Shown one piece after another: positions 53,945-61,935 of a stretch of DNA of 64,000 nucleotides. Origin of the DNA: Lactococcus petauri (GTDB lineage Bacteria; Bacillota; Bacilli; Lactobacillales; Streptococcaceae); NCBI RefSeq assembly GCF_002154895.1, contig NZ_MUIZ01000004.1, forward strand, positions 62,001 through 126,000. Reading direction: 5' to 3'. A model generated the notes under the pieces. That model was not told the origin of the DNA, made no database searches, and saw nothing but the letters and a program-made list of their open reading frames with translations. The position numbers and the translations under genes are program-made. The number at the start of each line of letters is the position of its first letter. The first letter of the stretch is position 1.

Positions 53945-55040
53945 ATTCTTTCTGAAAAAAATTATTCTGCCCTGCTTGGTTGCAGTGGCAGCTTTTGTTA
54001 TCGTCGATCATAATGCACGATTTTATCATGAACCTTTGGGGATTATTGAAGACGTAAAAACCGTGGAAAAGACAGCTTTAAGTGATAACTTCAATAATAA
54101 AGATACAGAAGTGCAGCAAAATCTTAAAGTTAGGCTGCTCAATACTAGGCAAAAAAATCAGGTTTTAAATCTAAAAAATATCTCTAATCAGTCCCAACTT
54201 ACTGGACAGCTTTATCGTAAAAATCAAAAGATTTTATTGCGTGAAAGTGCGGGAACGATGCAGATCGTTGGCCAGAAACGAGATGCATTGATTGTGAGTT
54301 TAGCTGTTCTTTTTATCGGACTAACCTTAAGCTTTATTCGATGGCGTGCAACACTCTTCCTTACATTGTCCTTGCTACTTAACCTTTTATACTTTGTTTT
54401 AGCACTCGCTTTTGATATTCAGTTTACTTCTGTAAATGCGCTTATCACTTTTTCTTGCTTAGCATTGGTCTTTGCGATTAGCTCACTAGGTTTTGTTTTA
54501 GGATTTACACGGCAAATGTTGTTTACGCTATTTACCACAGTTCTCACTAGCCTTTTGACATTTCTGCTGACCTTTTCTGTTTTAAAACTTACAGGTAATT
54601 CAGGTATTCATTTTGAAATGATGAATTATGTGACTCAAAACCCGATTTTATTCTTTTTCGTAGGTGCAATCATCAGTGTCTTAGGTGCAATTATGGATGG
54701 TACTGGAGATATCGTTGCCGGTTTATTTGGACTTTATCGTCAAAATCAGCTTAATGAAATAAACATGTCTCAAAAAGACTATATTAAGTCCGGCATGGAA
54801 ATTGGAAAAGAAATTATTGGGACTTTAACAAATGTGCTCTTTATGATTTTCATGGCAGAAACGATTCCCATGACTTTGCTCTTGCTAAGAAATGGGAACA
54901 CATGGAATTATATTGCAGGAACTGCCCTTAATCTTGGACTTTTACAAACCATTATCTCTGCGATCGGTATCGTACTTGCAGTTCCGATTACGGCTGTTGT
55001 GACAAGTTTTGGACTAAGAAAGGAAGCAAGAAATGAATAG
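53937..55040 (+). CDS. YibE/F family membrane protein (1)
   Basis: This 367-residue protein has an N-terminal membrane anchor, an extracytoplasmic domain (about 25-115), then seven or eight helices. A conserved YibE/F-type segment is visible: FVGAIISVLGAIMDGTGDI near residues 237-255. Two adjacent YibE/F proteins are common in lactobacilli; their function is not established, and a transporter role is often guessed. It overlaps the preceding gene by 8 bases. Confidence 0.75.
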   Translation: MIKFFLKKIILPCLVAVAAFVIVDHNARFYHEPLGIIEDVKTVEKTALSDNFNNKDTEVQQNLKVRLLNTRQKNQVLNLKNISNQSQLTGQLYRKNQKILLRESAGTMQIVGQKRDALIVSLAVLFIGLTLSFIRWRATLFLTLSLLLNLLYFVLALAFDIQFTSVNALITFSCLALVFAISSLGFVLGFTRQMLFTLFTTVLTSLLTFLLTFSVLKLTGNSGIHFEMMNYVTQNPILFFFVGAIISVLGAIMDGTGDIVAGLFGLYRQNQLNEINMSQKDYIKSGMEIGKEIIGTLTNVLFMIFMAETIPMTLLLLRNGNTWNYIAGTALNLGLLQTIISAIGIVLAVPITAVVTSFGLRKEARNE

Positions 55041-55800
55041 TCTAATTATTCTCTTTATTATTTTGACTGGCTTACTGATTTTAGTTTCGGGAGTTGAAGG
55101 TATAAGAAATCTCGTCGGACTAGGGCTTAATTTCATTTTGATTTTTGCAATGATAACCTTGCTTTCTTGGGGAATGAACACATTTGTTCTCTTAAGTGTT
55201 GTTTCAGTACTCATTTTGGCAATCGCCATATATATGTCTTCTGATGATAATATGGTAACAAACATTTCTTTTAAAACAAGTCTCATTGTTGTATTTTCCC
55301 TTCTCATTTTGGCTGTTCTTGTACAGTATATCGGTAATCTACAAGGGTTTGCAATTGAAGATACAGAGGAGTTAGAAGAATTATCGCTTGCAATAGGGTT
55401 AAACTTTTCTAACGTTGCAATTGTGGTCATGGTTATTTCAATGTTGGGTGCAGTTGCAGAAGCAGCTATGGCTTTAGTTGCCAGTTTATCTGAAGTTGTA
55501 GAGCAAGATGAGCAGATGACATTGCTACAGTTTAAGGAACAACGCTTTATAATTTCACAGCAAATTCTAGGAACTGCTGTAAATACACTCTTTTTTGGTT
55601 TGTTAGGATCATCTCTTAGTCTTATTCTTTGGTTTGTTCGGCTACATTATAGCTTTGCTGAGATAATAAACTCTAAATTACTTATGGCAGATATGGCATC
55701 AATGCTTTTAGGAATGCTTGGAATTCTCTTTGCTATTTGGCTATCGGGATATTTTGTTGAAAAAGAATTTGAAAAATTGGAAAGCGAAGTAAAACGATAA
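55033..55800 (+). CDS. YibE/F family membrane protein (2)
   Basis: This 255-residue protein has six or seven helices and the paired YibE/F signature MLGAVAEAAMALVASLSEV (about 137-155), parallel to the motif in the preceding gene. It lacks the extracytoplasmic N-terminal domain of the partner. The two genes overlap by 8 bases, so the proteins are likely made in equal amounts and form a heteromer. Last gene of the operon that starts with the LtaS-like gene. Confidence 0.75.
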   Translation: MNSLIILFIILTGLLILVSGVEGIRNLVGLGLNFILIFAMITLLSWGMNTFVLLSVVSVLILAIAIYMSSDDNMVTNISFKTSLIVVFSLLILAVLVQYIGNLQGFAIEDTEELEELSLAIGLNFSNVAIVVMVISMLGAVAEAAMALVASLSEVVEQDEQMTLLQFKEQRFIISQQILGTAVNTLFFGLLGSSLSLILWFVRLHYSFAEIINSKLLMADMASMLLGMLGILFAIWLSGYFVEKEFEKLESEVKR

Positions 55801-55880
55801 CTTTTAAGTTATTGTTTTCTTTTTGGAAGCAAATTCCGAATTAATCTTTTTGTAATTTAAAAGAAAATAAAGAAATGTTA

Positions 55881-55909
55881 TTGCAAACTATTAAACTTTT
55901 TGATATATT
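55881..55909 (+). promoter_or_regulatory. Promoter of small membrane protein B (leaderless)
   Basis: TTGCAA (55881-55886), 17-bp spacing, extended TGA-TATATT (hexamer 55904-55909). The predicted transcript start is the A of the ATG at 55916. The -10 element is identical to that of paralogue A. Confidence 0.7.
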
Positions 55910-55915
55910 ATACAT

Positions 55916-56056
55916 ATGAATAAAAATATACTAGATGGGATTGCGGATCGTTTACACATTAAAGGTCTGAATCCGTTACTTTCACTAATGGTTTGGGAGT
56001 TGCTTTTATTATTAGTCTTGTTTCTTGTCGTTCTACTCGTCATCTCAATGAATTAA
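55916..56056 (+). CDS. Small membrane protein B (46 aa), paralogue of 35490-35663
   Basis: This 46-residue protein has an amphipathic N-terminus (DGIADRLHIKGLNPL) and one hydrophobic helix (about 21-44) beginning LMVWE. The conserved pattern and promoter geometry are shared with small membrane protein A 20 kb upstream. It is too short to be a usual prediction, but three facts support it: the matching residues, the consensus promoter and a terminator just after the stop. No ribosome binding site is present. No function is known to me. Confidence 0.75.
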   Translation: MNKNILDGIADRLHIKGLNPLLSLMVWELLLLLVLFLVVLLVISMN

Positions 56057-56088
56057 AAACAATGGATCAAGCAATTGTTTGCTTTTTA
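56057..56088 (+). terminator. Terminator after small membrane protein B
   Basis: AAACAAT with ATTGTTT, or alternatively AAGCAA with TTGCTT, followed by five T. Confidence 0.5.
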
Positions 56089-56178
56089 ATATACTTTTAT
56101 TTATATATTTTTTGAGTAAACAGGTCTCACAACTGACCAAGGGACTGAAACTATTATTTTTATTTTAATCACGACAGT

Positions 56179-56217
56179 ATAAAACCATATTCATAAGTGA
56201 ATATGGTTTATTTTTTA
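56179..56217. terminator. Bidirectional terminator before the lipoprotein gene
   Basis: A 12-bp perfect stem AAACCATATTCA with TGAATATGGTTT and loop TAAG, T-rich on both strands. It serves the minus-strand lipoprotein gene. Confidence 0.8.
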
Positions 56218-56219
56218 TA

Positions 56220-57545
56220 TTACTTTTCTAATGCGGCAATCTTTGCCTCAAGAGCTTTGATTTCCATTTCTAATGCCTCTTTTTGCTTGGGATCTGTGGC
56301 AGATTGGAGCTCTTTCTTCATTTCTTCTAAGGATTGTTTGTGATATGTGACGAGCTCTTTTTTCTTATCTGTTATTTTTTCTAAAAGCTTGTTTTTATCT
56401 TCTTCATTAAGTGGGGTGTAAGCTGGAAGTTTTTCATTTTGGAAATAATCAGCTAATAAACTCATTGGTGTAGTGTTTTTATCTTTCATGAGTTTCATTT
56501 TCCATGATGAATCATAATTATCCAATAATAAACCTGCTAAAGCACCAATATCATATGATTCTTCTACATTTCCAGTAGAATTGCCGTATCCTTTAGTTTG
56601 CTTCCCTAAGGTTTGGATGGCATGAGTGATATCCTTATCGGTGCTAAGTTGATCTGGGAAGTAGGTATATAAAGCCGTCATAATTTCCATATACTGCGCA
56701 GAACCTTCAGTACGATCCCAATAGTGTGCATTATCAAAGTCAGTTTTATGCTTTGTTTTATATTCATTATATGTTGCGATGGCTTGCAAAACTAAGGTCT
56801 TATCCTTTGGATGAGTAACAGCCTTCATCAAGTTTTGAATTAATTGGTAACGTATAATACGTGCTTCGGTTTGTCCTAGATGTTGGTCTTTTTCTGAACC
56901 TATCTTAGCAATCTCCGTTTCTGATAGTTTATTCCATTTTGTTTGTTCAAATATATGGAAATTCTCATGTAAAACAAAGACCAAAGCATCGTATGATCCT
57001 AAGTGTGGATAGCGATTCCACATCTCTTTATTTTTGAGTGCAGCGCTATCTAGTGAAAAATACATTCCACCACCTTCAAGAGTTTTTCCCTCAAGGCTAT
57101 ATTGAGCATCTACACCAAACTTATCAAACTGCTTGCCATAATACCCCCAAGTCCCCGGTGCTTCAGAGCGTTCAACATTCAGCTCCTTAGCTTCTTTTTC
57201 GGAAAAATCACTGATTTGTCCATCTGGATTTATTTTCCACATTTTTTTACTTTCTGTATCTTCTAAAACTACAGGGATGCCCGTCACGGCATTTTTGGGC
57301 CAAATTTTCTCAGCAACTTGATTATATTTTTTAAATTGCTGAGCAAACAACGGTAAAAAATCTTTCACTGTTTCAGGTTGGGTTTTACTGGAGATAAAAT
57401 TAAAGGAGGAAGCGTTTTCTTTAGATTGATTTATTTTTTCTTTTGAAGTATCTGTCGTCTTGCTATCCCCACTTGCACAGCCCACGAGAACTGTACCCAT
57501 TGTGAGGGATAAAATGGAAATAAGAACAAAGAGTTTTTTTGTCAT
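56220..57545 (-). CDS. Lipoprotein with HExxH zinc-peptidase motif
   Basis: This 441-residue protein has a lipoprotein signal peptide with lipobox LVGC (Cys23) and a Ser/Lys-rich linker. The domain carries HENFH (His193-Glu194-His197), the HExxH zinc site of metallopeptidases. Possible third ligands are Glu227 (GQTEAR) or Glu280 (RTEGSAQY). The last 40 residues form a charged coiled coil. I do not recognise a named family. The start at 57545 is preferred because AAAGGAAAC precedes it; a GTG at 57584 would add 13 non-hydrophobic residues before the signal. It sits outside the membrane and may act on surface proteins. Confidence 0.72.
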   Translation of the reverse strand: MTKKLFVLISILSLTMGTVLVGCASGDSKTTDTSKEKINQSKENASSFNFISSKTQPETVKDFLPLFAQQFKKYNQVAEKIWPKNAVTGIPVVLEDTESKKMWKINPDGQISDFSEKEAKELNVERSEAPGTWGYYGKQFDKFGVDAQYSLEGKTLEGGGMYFSLDSAALKNKEMWNRYPHLGSYDALVFVLHENFHIFEQTKWNKLSETEIAKIGSEKDQHLGQTEARIIRYQLIQNLMKAVTHPKDKTLVLQAIATYNEYKTKHKTDFDNAHYWDRTEGSAQYMEIMTALYTYFPDQLSTDKDITHAIQTLGKQTKGYGNSTGNVEESYDIGALAGLLLDNYDSSWKMKLMKDKNTTPMSLLADYFQNEKLPAYTPLNEEDKNKLLEKITDKKKELVTYHKQSLEEMKKELQSATDPKQKEALEMEIKALEAKIAALEK

Positions 57546-57570
57546 AGTTGTTTCCTTTACTAAAACTGAG

Positions 57571-57758
57571 GTGGCTTTTGCCACAGTCTAATTAGTTGGT
57601 CACTCTCTTTAGAGAGTGCTTAATGGAAAATGGTTTAATGTTACTGTTTTTCTAGAGTTTTATGACTTTTCCTCCTCTCTTCTGAAGTACCTAGAGAGCT
57701 AAAATCTCAAGGAAAAGACTTCAAAAATTTTCCTGTTAAAGCTCATAAAACCTTCCTT
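57571..57758 (-). promoter_or_regulatory. Structured leader upstream of the lipoprotein gene
   Basis: The 320-bp gap to the next gene holds, on the minus strand, a possible 15-codon leader peptide with AAGGAAGG (start 57746, stop ending 57699). Further hairpins are CTCTC/GAGAG (57677-57698), CACTCTC-GAGAGTG (57601-57618) and GTGGC-GCCAC (57571-57584). No clear promoter was found. A regulatory leader is possible. Confidence 0.35.
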
Positions 57759-57850
57759 ATTTCTTATACGTAAAAAAAATATGCCTTTCACTCTTTTAAT
57801 TTCTGGACTAAAAAATGCATCTTAGGGAGCAATTATCGTAGGGCAGAGTA

Positions 57851-57866
57851 TGTTATAATATAAACA
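57851..57866 (+). promoter_or_regulatory. Extended -10 promoter giving a leaderless start
   Basis: TG-T-TATAAT with hexamer 57854-57859; the ATG at 57866 lies exactly at the expected transcript start. No ribosome binding site. Confidence 0.55.
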
Positions 57867-58675
57867 TGACAAATGATGTAAAATTGATCGCTTTAGATCT
57901 TGATGGAACACTGCTGAACAGTGCAAAAGAGATTTCTGCTCCAAATATTGAAGCAATCCAAAAAGCACGTCAGAAAGGTGTAGAAGTAGTTTTAACAACT
58001 GGCCGCCCTCTTGCAGCAATTCAACCTTTTTTGAAAACATTGAAGATGCTAGATTTCAATGACTTTAGCATTACCTTTAATGGTGGCTTAGTGCAACGCA
58101 ATACAGGGGAAATTCTTTCAAAGAAAGTATTGACTTATGATGATGTTCGCCTCATCAAGCAGGAAACTCAAGCTTTAGAAATTCCATGTGATGTTTTAAG
58201 TGATGACATTGTCTATGTCACGGAGAGTGCACGACAATCTCAATATGGCTTTATCAACAGCCTTTTGGAATTTCACCCCGTAAAATTTGAAGAGCTTGCT
58301 CCTGATGCAATTTATAATAAGATTGTTTCTTGTACAGATGCGGCTTTTCTGGATGCACAGATTCCTAAATTTCCCAAAACATTATTTGACCAGTTTGAAA
58401 TTTTTAAAACACGTGATATTTTGTTAGAATTCATGCCTAAAGGAATAAATAAGGCCTTTGGTTTATCAAAACTGATTGAACAATTGGATATAACACCTGA
58501 AAATGTTATGGCGATGGGTGATGAAGAAAATGATTTAAGCATGATTTCATGGGCTGGTTATGGTGTTGCAATGGGAAATGCTGTACCGACTGTGAAGAAG
58601 GAAGCCAATATTATTTCAAACTTTACGAATGACCAACATGCAGTTGCAGAAGTCATTCAAGAATATGTTTTGTAG
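57866..58675 (+). CDS. HAD superfamily Cof-type phosphatase
   Basis: This 269-residue protein belongs to the HAD-IIB (Cof) group. Seen: motif I LDLDGTLLNS (about 10-19) with the nucleophile Asp, motif II TTGRP, a cap domain (about 85-185), Lys in INKAFGLSKL, and motif III/IV VMAMGDEENDLSM (about 212-224). Members dephosphorylate sugar phosphates, FMN or PLP; the substrate is not visible. It appears to be translated from a leaderless transcript and sits directly before ftsY, as in streptococci. Confidence 0.88.
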   Translation: MTNDVKLIALDLDGTLLNSAKEISAPNIEAIQKARQKGVEVVLTTGRPLAAIQPFLKTLKMLDFNDFSITFNGGLVQRNTGEILSKKVLTYDDVRLIKQETQALEIPCDVLSDDIVYVTESARQSQYGFINSLLEFHPVKFEELAPDAIYNKIVSCTDAAFLDAQIPKFPKTLFDQFEIFKTRDILLEFMPKGINKAFGLSKLIEQLDITPENVMAMGDEENDLSMISWAGYGVAMGNAVPTVKKEANIISNFTNDQHAVAEVIQEYVL

Positions 58676-58683
58676 GAGGAAAT

Positions 58684-59985
58684 ATGGGATTATTTGATCG
58701 TTTATTTGGTAAGAAAAAGGAAATCGAAGATGTTCCTGAAGAAGTTGTTGAAGTAAAAGAACAGCCAGAGGTTGAAGCAGGGGAAGTCGTAGATGAAGAA
58801 GTAGAAACTGAAGAACTCGTTCAGAGTGAGCCAGATGAAGAAGTTTTAACAGAAACGATGCCTGAAGTTGTAGCTGAATTTGCAGATGAACCTTCAGCTG
58901 CAGAAGCCGAAGAAAAAGAAGAATTCCAAGAAGAATCTGATATTCTAGAAGATGAAATTGAAGAGCTTGAAGCAGCTGAAGTCGAAGCAATTGCCTCAAA
59001 GGAAGAAGTCTTAGAAGAGAATGAAGTTTCAGTAGATTCACCAACTCAAGAGGAAGAAACTACCAATATTGAAGAAAAATACGACAAGTCTTTAGAAAAA
59101 ACACGTAAGACTTTTGGTCAACGTTTCAATGCCTTTTTAGCTAATTTCCGTTCTGTGGACGAAGAATTCTTTGAAGAGCTTGAAGAAACACTTATTATGT
59201 CAGACGTTGGTGTTGACTTAGCTTTAGAAGTTACAGAAGAGTTGCGGAACGAAGCCAAATTGGCAAATGCAAAATCACAAGAAGCATTACGGCAATTAAT
59301 TGTTGAAAAAATTGTAGATAAATTTGATGATGAAAAAGTACCGTCTGAGTTAAATATCCAAGATGAACTCACTGTTTTCCTTTTTGTTGGTGTAAATGGT
59401 GTAGGTAAGACAACAACAATTGGTAAACTTGCTCATCGTTATAAAAATGAAGGTAAAAAAGTCCTTCTTGCAGCTGCTGATACTTTCCGTGCTGGTGCGA
59501 TTGATCAACTTGTGGAGTGGGGCAAACGCTCAGAGGTTCCTGTTGTCACGAAACCAGCAGGTTCAGATCCAGCCAGTGTAGTATTTGATGCTGTCGTAAA
59601 AGCAAAAGAAGAAAACTATGATATTCTTTTGATTGATACAGCTGGTCGTCTTCAAAACAAAGATAACTTGATGAAAGAACTGGAAAAAATAGGAAAAATT
59701 ATCAAGCGTGAGTTGCCTGCTGCACCACATGAAGTGATTCTTGCTTTGGATGCAACAACAGGTCAAAATGCTATTCAACAAGCTAAAGAATTTAGCGCAG
59801 TAACACCGATTACGGGGATTGCTTTGACCAAGTTAGATGGTTCTGCAAAAGGGGGAATTGTTTTATCTATAGTCCAGAGCTTGAAAATTCCGGTAAAACT
59901 TGTCGGACTGGGCGAAGGGATTAATGATCTTACAGACTTTGATGAAGAATTCTTTGTACGTGGTTTATTTAAGGAGCTCATCTAG
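58684..59985 (+). CDS. ftsY: SRP receptor FtsY
   Basis: This 433-residue GTPase docks SRP at the membrane. Seen: a short basic N-terminus (GLFDRLFGKKK), a long acidic A domain (about 15-125, dominated by Glu, Val and Ala), an N domain (about 135-215), and the G domain with GVNGVGKTTTIGKLA (about 238-252), DTAGRLQ and TKLDGSAKGG. AGGAGG precedes the ATG, 8 bases after the HAD gene. Partner of Ffh at 23266. Confidence 0.96.
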   Translation: MGLFDRLFGKKKEIEDVPEEVVEVKEQPEVEAGEVVDEEVETEELVQSEPDEEVLTETMPEVVAEFADEPSAAEAEEKEEFQEESDILEDEIEELEAAEVEAIASKEEVLEENEVSVDSPTQEEETTNIEEKYDKSLEKTRKTFGQRFNAFLANFRSVDEEFFEELEETLIMSDVGVDLALEVTEELRNEAKLANAKSQEALRQLIVEKIVDKFDDEKVPSELNIQDELTVFLFVGVNGVGKTTTIGKLAHRYKNEGKKVLLAAADTFRAGAIDQLVEWGKRSEVPVVTKPAGSDPASVVFDAVVKAKEENYDILLIDTAGRLQNKDNLMKELEKIGKIIKRELPAAPHEVILALDATTGQNAIQQAKEFSAVTPITGIALTKLDGSAKGGIVLSIVQSLKIPVKLVGLGEGINDLTDFDEEFFVRGLFKELI

Positions 59986-59986
59986 T

Positions 59987-60021
59987 AAAAAATGTCTATC
60001 TGTAAAAGATAGGCATTTTTT
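59987..60021 (+). terminator. Intrinsic terminator after ftsY
   Basis: AAAAAATGTCTATC pairs with GATAGGCATTTTTT (one G-U). Confidence 0.8.
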
Positions 60022-60145
60022 CAATTTTAGGATGAAAATGGTAAAGCCTCGCTTTAGGATAGTTTATCGGGACTTGAAAAAAAACACAATTCACGATAAA
60101 ATGGAAAGGTCTAATTAGAGAACTGTTTTATATAGAAAGGCTATC

Positions 60146-61117
60146 ATGTCGTATTCAAATTTGAAGTTGTTTGCACTTTCATCTAACCAAAAGTTGGCTC
60201 ATAAAGTTGCAAAAGAAATTGGTATCCAAGTTGGAAAATCACGCGTGCTCACTTATAATGATGGTGAAGTCGAAGTCAAAATCGATGAAAGTATCCGTGG
60301 AGAACACGTCTTTATCCTCCAATCAACAAGTGCCCCTGTTAATGAAAACTTAATGGAACTGTTGATTATGATGGATGCCTTAAAACGTGCCAGTGCTGCC
60401 TCAATCAATGTGGTAATGCCTTACTATGGTTATGCTCGTCAAGACCGTAAAGCACGTGCGCGCGAACCAATCACATCAAAATTGGTCGCAAACATGCTTC
60501 AAATTGCTGGTGCAGACCGCTTGATTACCTTTGATTTGCATGCTGCTCAGATTCAAGGTTTCTTCAATATTCCTGTGGATCACCTTATGGGCTCACCATT
60601 GATTGCTGATTACTTCCGTCGTCACGGCTTTGCCAATGGCGATGACTTAGTAATCGTTTCTCCTGACCATGGTGGTGTGGGCCGTGCACGCAAGTTAGCG
60701 GCTTTCTTGAAAGCACCAATCGCAATCATTGATAAACGTCGTCCACGTGCCAACGTTGCTGAAATTATGAATATTATCGGTGATGTTAAAGGGAAGAAGT
60801 GTATCTTGATTGATGATATGATTGATACAGCTGGTACAATTACTTTGGCCGCAAATGCCTTGAAAGAGCTTGGTGCTACTGAAGTTTATGCTTCATGTAC
60901 ACATGCTGTTTTATCAGGTCCAGCTATTGAACGTATCGAAAGTTCAGGAATTAATAAGTTGGTAGTTTTGGATACTATTGAAATACCAGATGAACGTCGC
61001 AGTGATAAGATTGTTGAGATTTCAATCGCACCATTGCTTGCCGATGCCATCATCCGTATTCACGAGAAACGTCCATTGTCACCACTTTTCGAATTACACA
61101 TCCCTACGGAAAATTAA
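60146..61117 (+). CDS. prs: Ribose-phosphate pyrophosphokinase
   Basis: This 323-residue enzyme makes PRPP from ribose 5-phosphate and ATP for nucleotide, His and Trp synthesis. Seen: [47 protein letters not shown] (about 92-112), [11 protein letters not shown] with its metal-binding residues, and the PRPP loop [12 protein letters not shown] (about 222-233). GAAAGG precedes the ATG. Confidence 0.95.
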   Translation: MSYSNLKLFALSSNQKLAHKVAKEIGIQVGKSRVLTYNDGEVEVKIDESIRGEHVFILQSTSAPVNENLMELLIMMDALKRASAASINVVMPYYGYARQDRKARAREPITSKLVANMLQIAGADRLITFDLHAAQIQGFFNIPVDHLMGSPLIADYFRRHGFANGDDLVIVSPDHGGVGRARKLAAFLKAPIAIIDKRRPRANVAEIMNIIGDVKGKKCILIDDMIDTAGTITLAANALKELGATEVYASCTHAVLSGPAIERIESSGINKLVVLDTIEIPDERRSDKIVEISIAPLLADAIIRIHEKRPLSPLFELHIPTEN

Positions 61118-61122
61118 GAGCA

Positions 61123-61146
61123 GAGTGACCTTTAGGTCACTTTTTT
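61123..61146 (+). terminator. Intrinsic terminator after prs
   Basis: AGTGACC pairs with GGTCACT, loop TTTA, then six T. It ends only 5 bases before the next ATG. Confidence 0.8.
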
Positions 61147-61151
61147 GAAAA

Positions 61152-61829
61152 ATGGAAATAGAAAAGATAAAAAAACTTTACCGCAACGTGGAAGAAGCAG
61201 AGCTTAATCAACGAGAGCGTACTTTAATAGCCTTACTTTCAGAGCAGACTACTGATTTTTCGTCTTTACCTCTAGGACGTTTTCGTATCTTGCAATTTGC
61301 TGTTGCGGATTTTTCAGAACTTGTAGAAAATATAAAATTTATCTTGCCTGATGTAATACGAGAAAATGCTGAAAAACAATTCGTTATTGAAGAATATACT
61401 GGGAATAATCTGAGTAAATCAGAGCTTACAGATAGTCTAAAAGTCTTGTCTCAAGATATGGGTGAGAAACTTCAATATTACCTCGGAAGCTTTGTGTCCA
61501 ACGAAGAGCTCGAGCAAGTCTATCAAGAAGAAACACAGTTTTTTCAGCAAAAAGCCAGCTTTAGTGAGTCTATTCTGGCTCAGGGTCTCATGCATGTCGA
61601 AAGTTTATTATTAAATGACGTCAGACAAGAGCTTCTGCAAAGTCCGGAAGATAAGGAACTAGTGCGTGCCCTTTATACTACATATGGTAATCAAGCAGCT
61701 GCAGCAAAGCTGCTCTATGTTCATCGGAACACCTTACTCAATAAAGTAAAAAAATATGAACAGAAATATGGCTTACAACTTGTAGGCAGTGATTTAGTTT
61801 TAGCATTTAGTCTAATTGGTCATGAATAA
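61152..61829 (+). CDS. PucR-type helix-turn-helix regulator
   Basis: This 225-residue protein has an N-terminal half without recognised domains and a C-terminal PucR/CdaR-type helix-turn-helix (about 170-215: LVRALYTTYGNQAAAAKLLYVHRNTLLNKV). Such domains regulate sugar-acid or purine genes; the target is unknown. The ATG has no ribosome binding site and follows a terminator by 5 bases, so expression may come from readthrough or an unseen promoter. No better in-frame start was found. Confidence 0.75.
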   Translation: MEIEKIKKLYRNVEEAELNQRERTLIALLSEQTTDFSSLPLGRFRILQFAVADFSELVENIKFILPDVIRENAEKQFVIEEYTGNNLSKSELTDSLKVLSQDMGEKLQYYLGSFVSNEELEQVYQEETQFFQQKASFSESILAQGLMHVESLLLNDVRQELLQSPEDKELVRALYTTYGNQAAAAKLLYVHRNTLLNKVKKYEQKYGLQLVGSDLVLAFSLIGHE

Positions 61830-61844
61830 TTTTCTGCTCCAGAT

Positions 61845-61867
61845 AAAAAGCAGCGATCTGCTTTTTT
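61845..61867 (+). terminator. Intrinsic terminator after the PucR-type gene
   Basis: AAAAGCAG pairs with CTGCTTTT, loop CGAT, followed by T run. An extended -10 (TGATATAAT, hexamer 61879-61884) for leuS follows at once. Confidence 0.8.
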
Positions 61868-61935
61868 GATTTTTTTGATATAATAGAATTTGAGATTTGT
61901 AAATATAATTTATAAAAAACTTTAAGGAATGAAAT

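Noticed and set aside
58616-59044. 142-codon Leu-rich open frame on the minus strand in ftsY
   Set aside because: It is the complement of the Glu-rich acidic domain of FtsY; GAA/GAG repeats read as Leu codons on the other strand.
61830-61935. T-box riboswitch before leuS
   Set aside because: The gap between the predicted promoter and the ATG is about 50 nt, and no T-box core sequence or specifier stem is visible.
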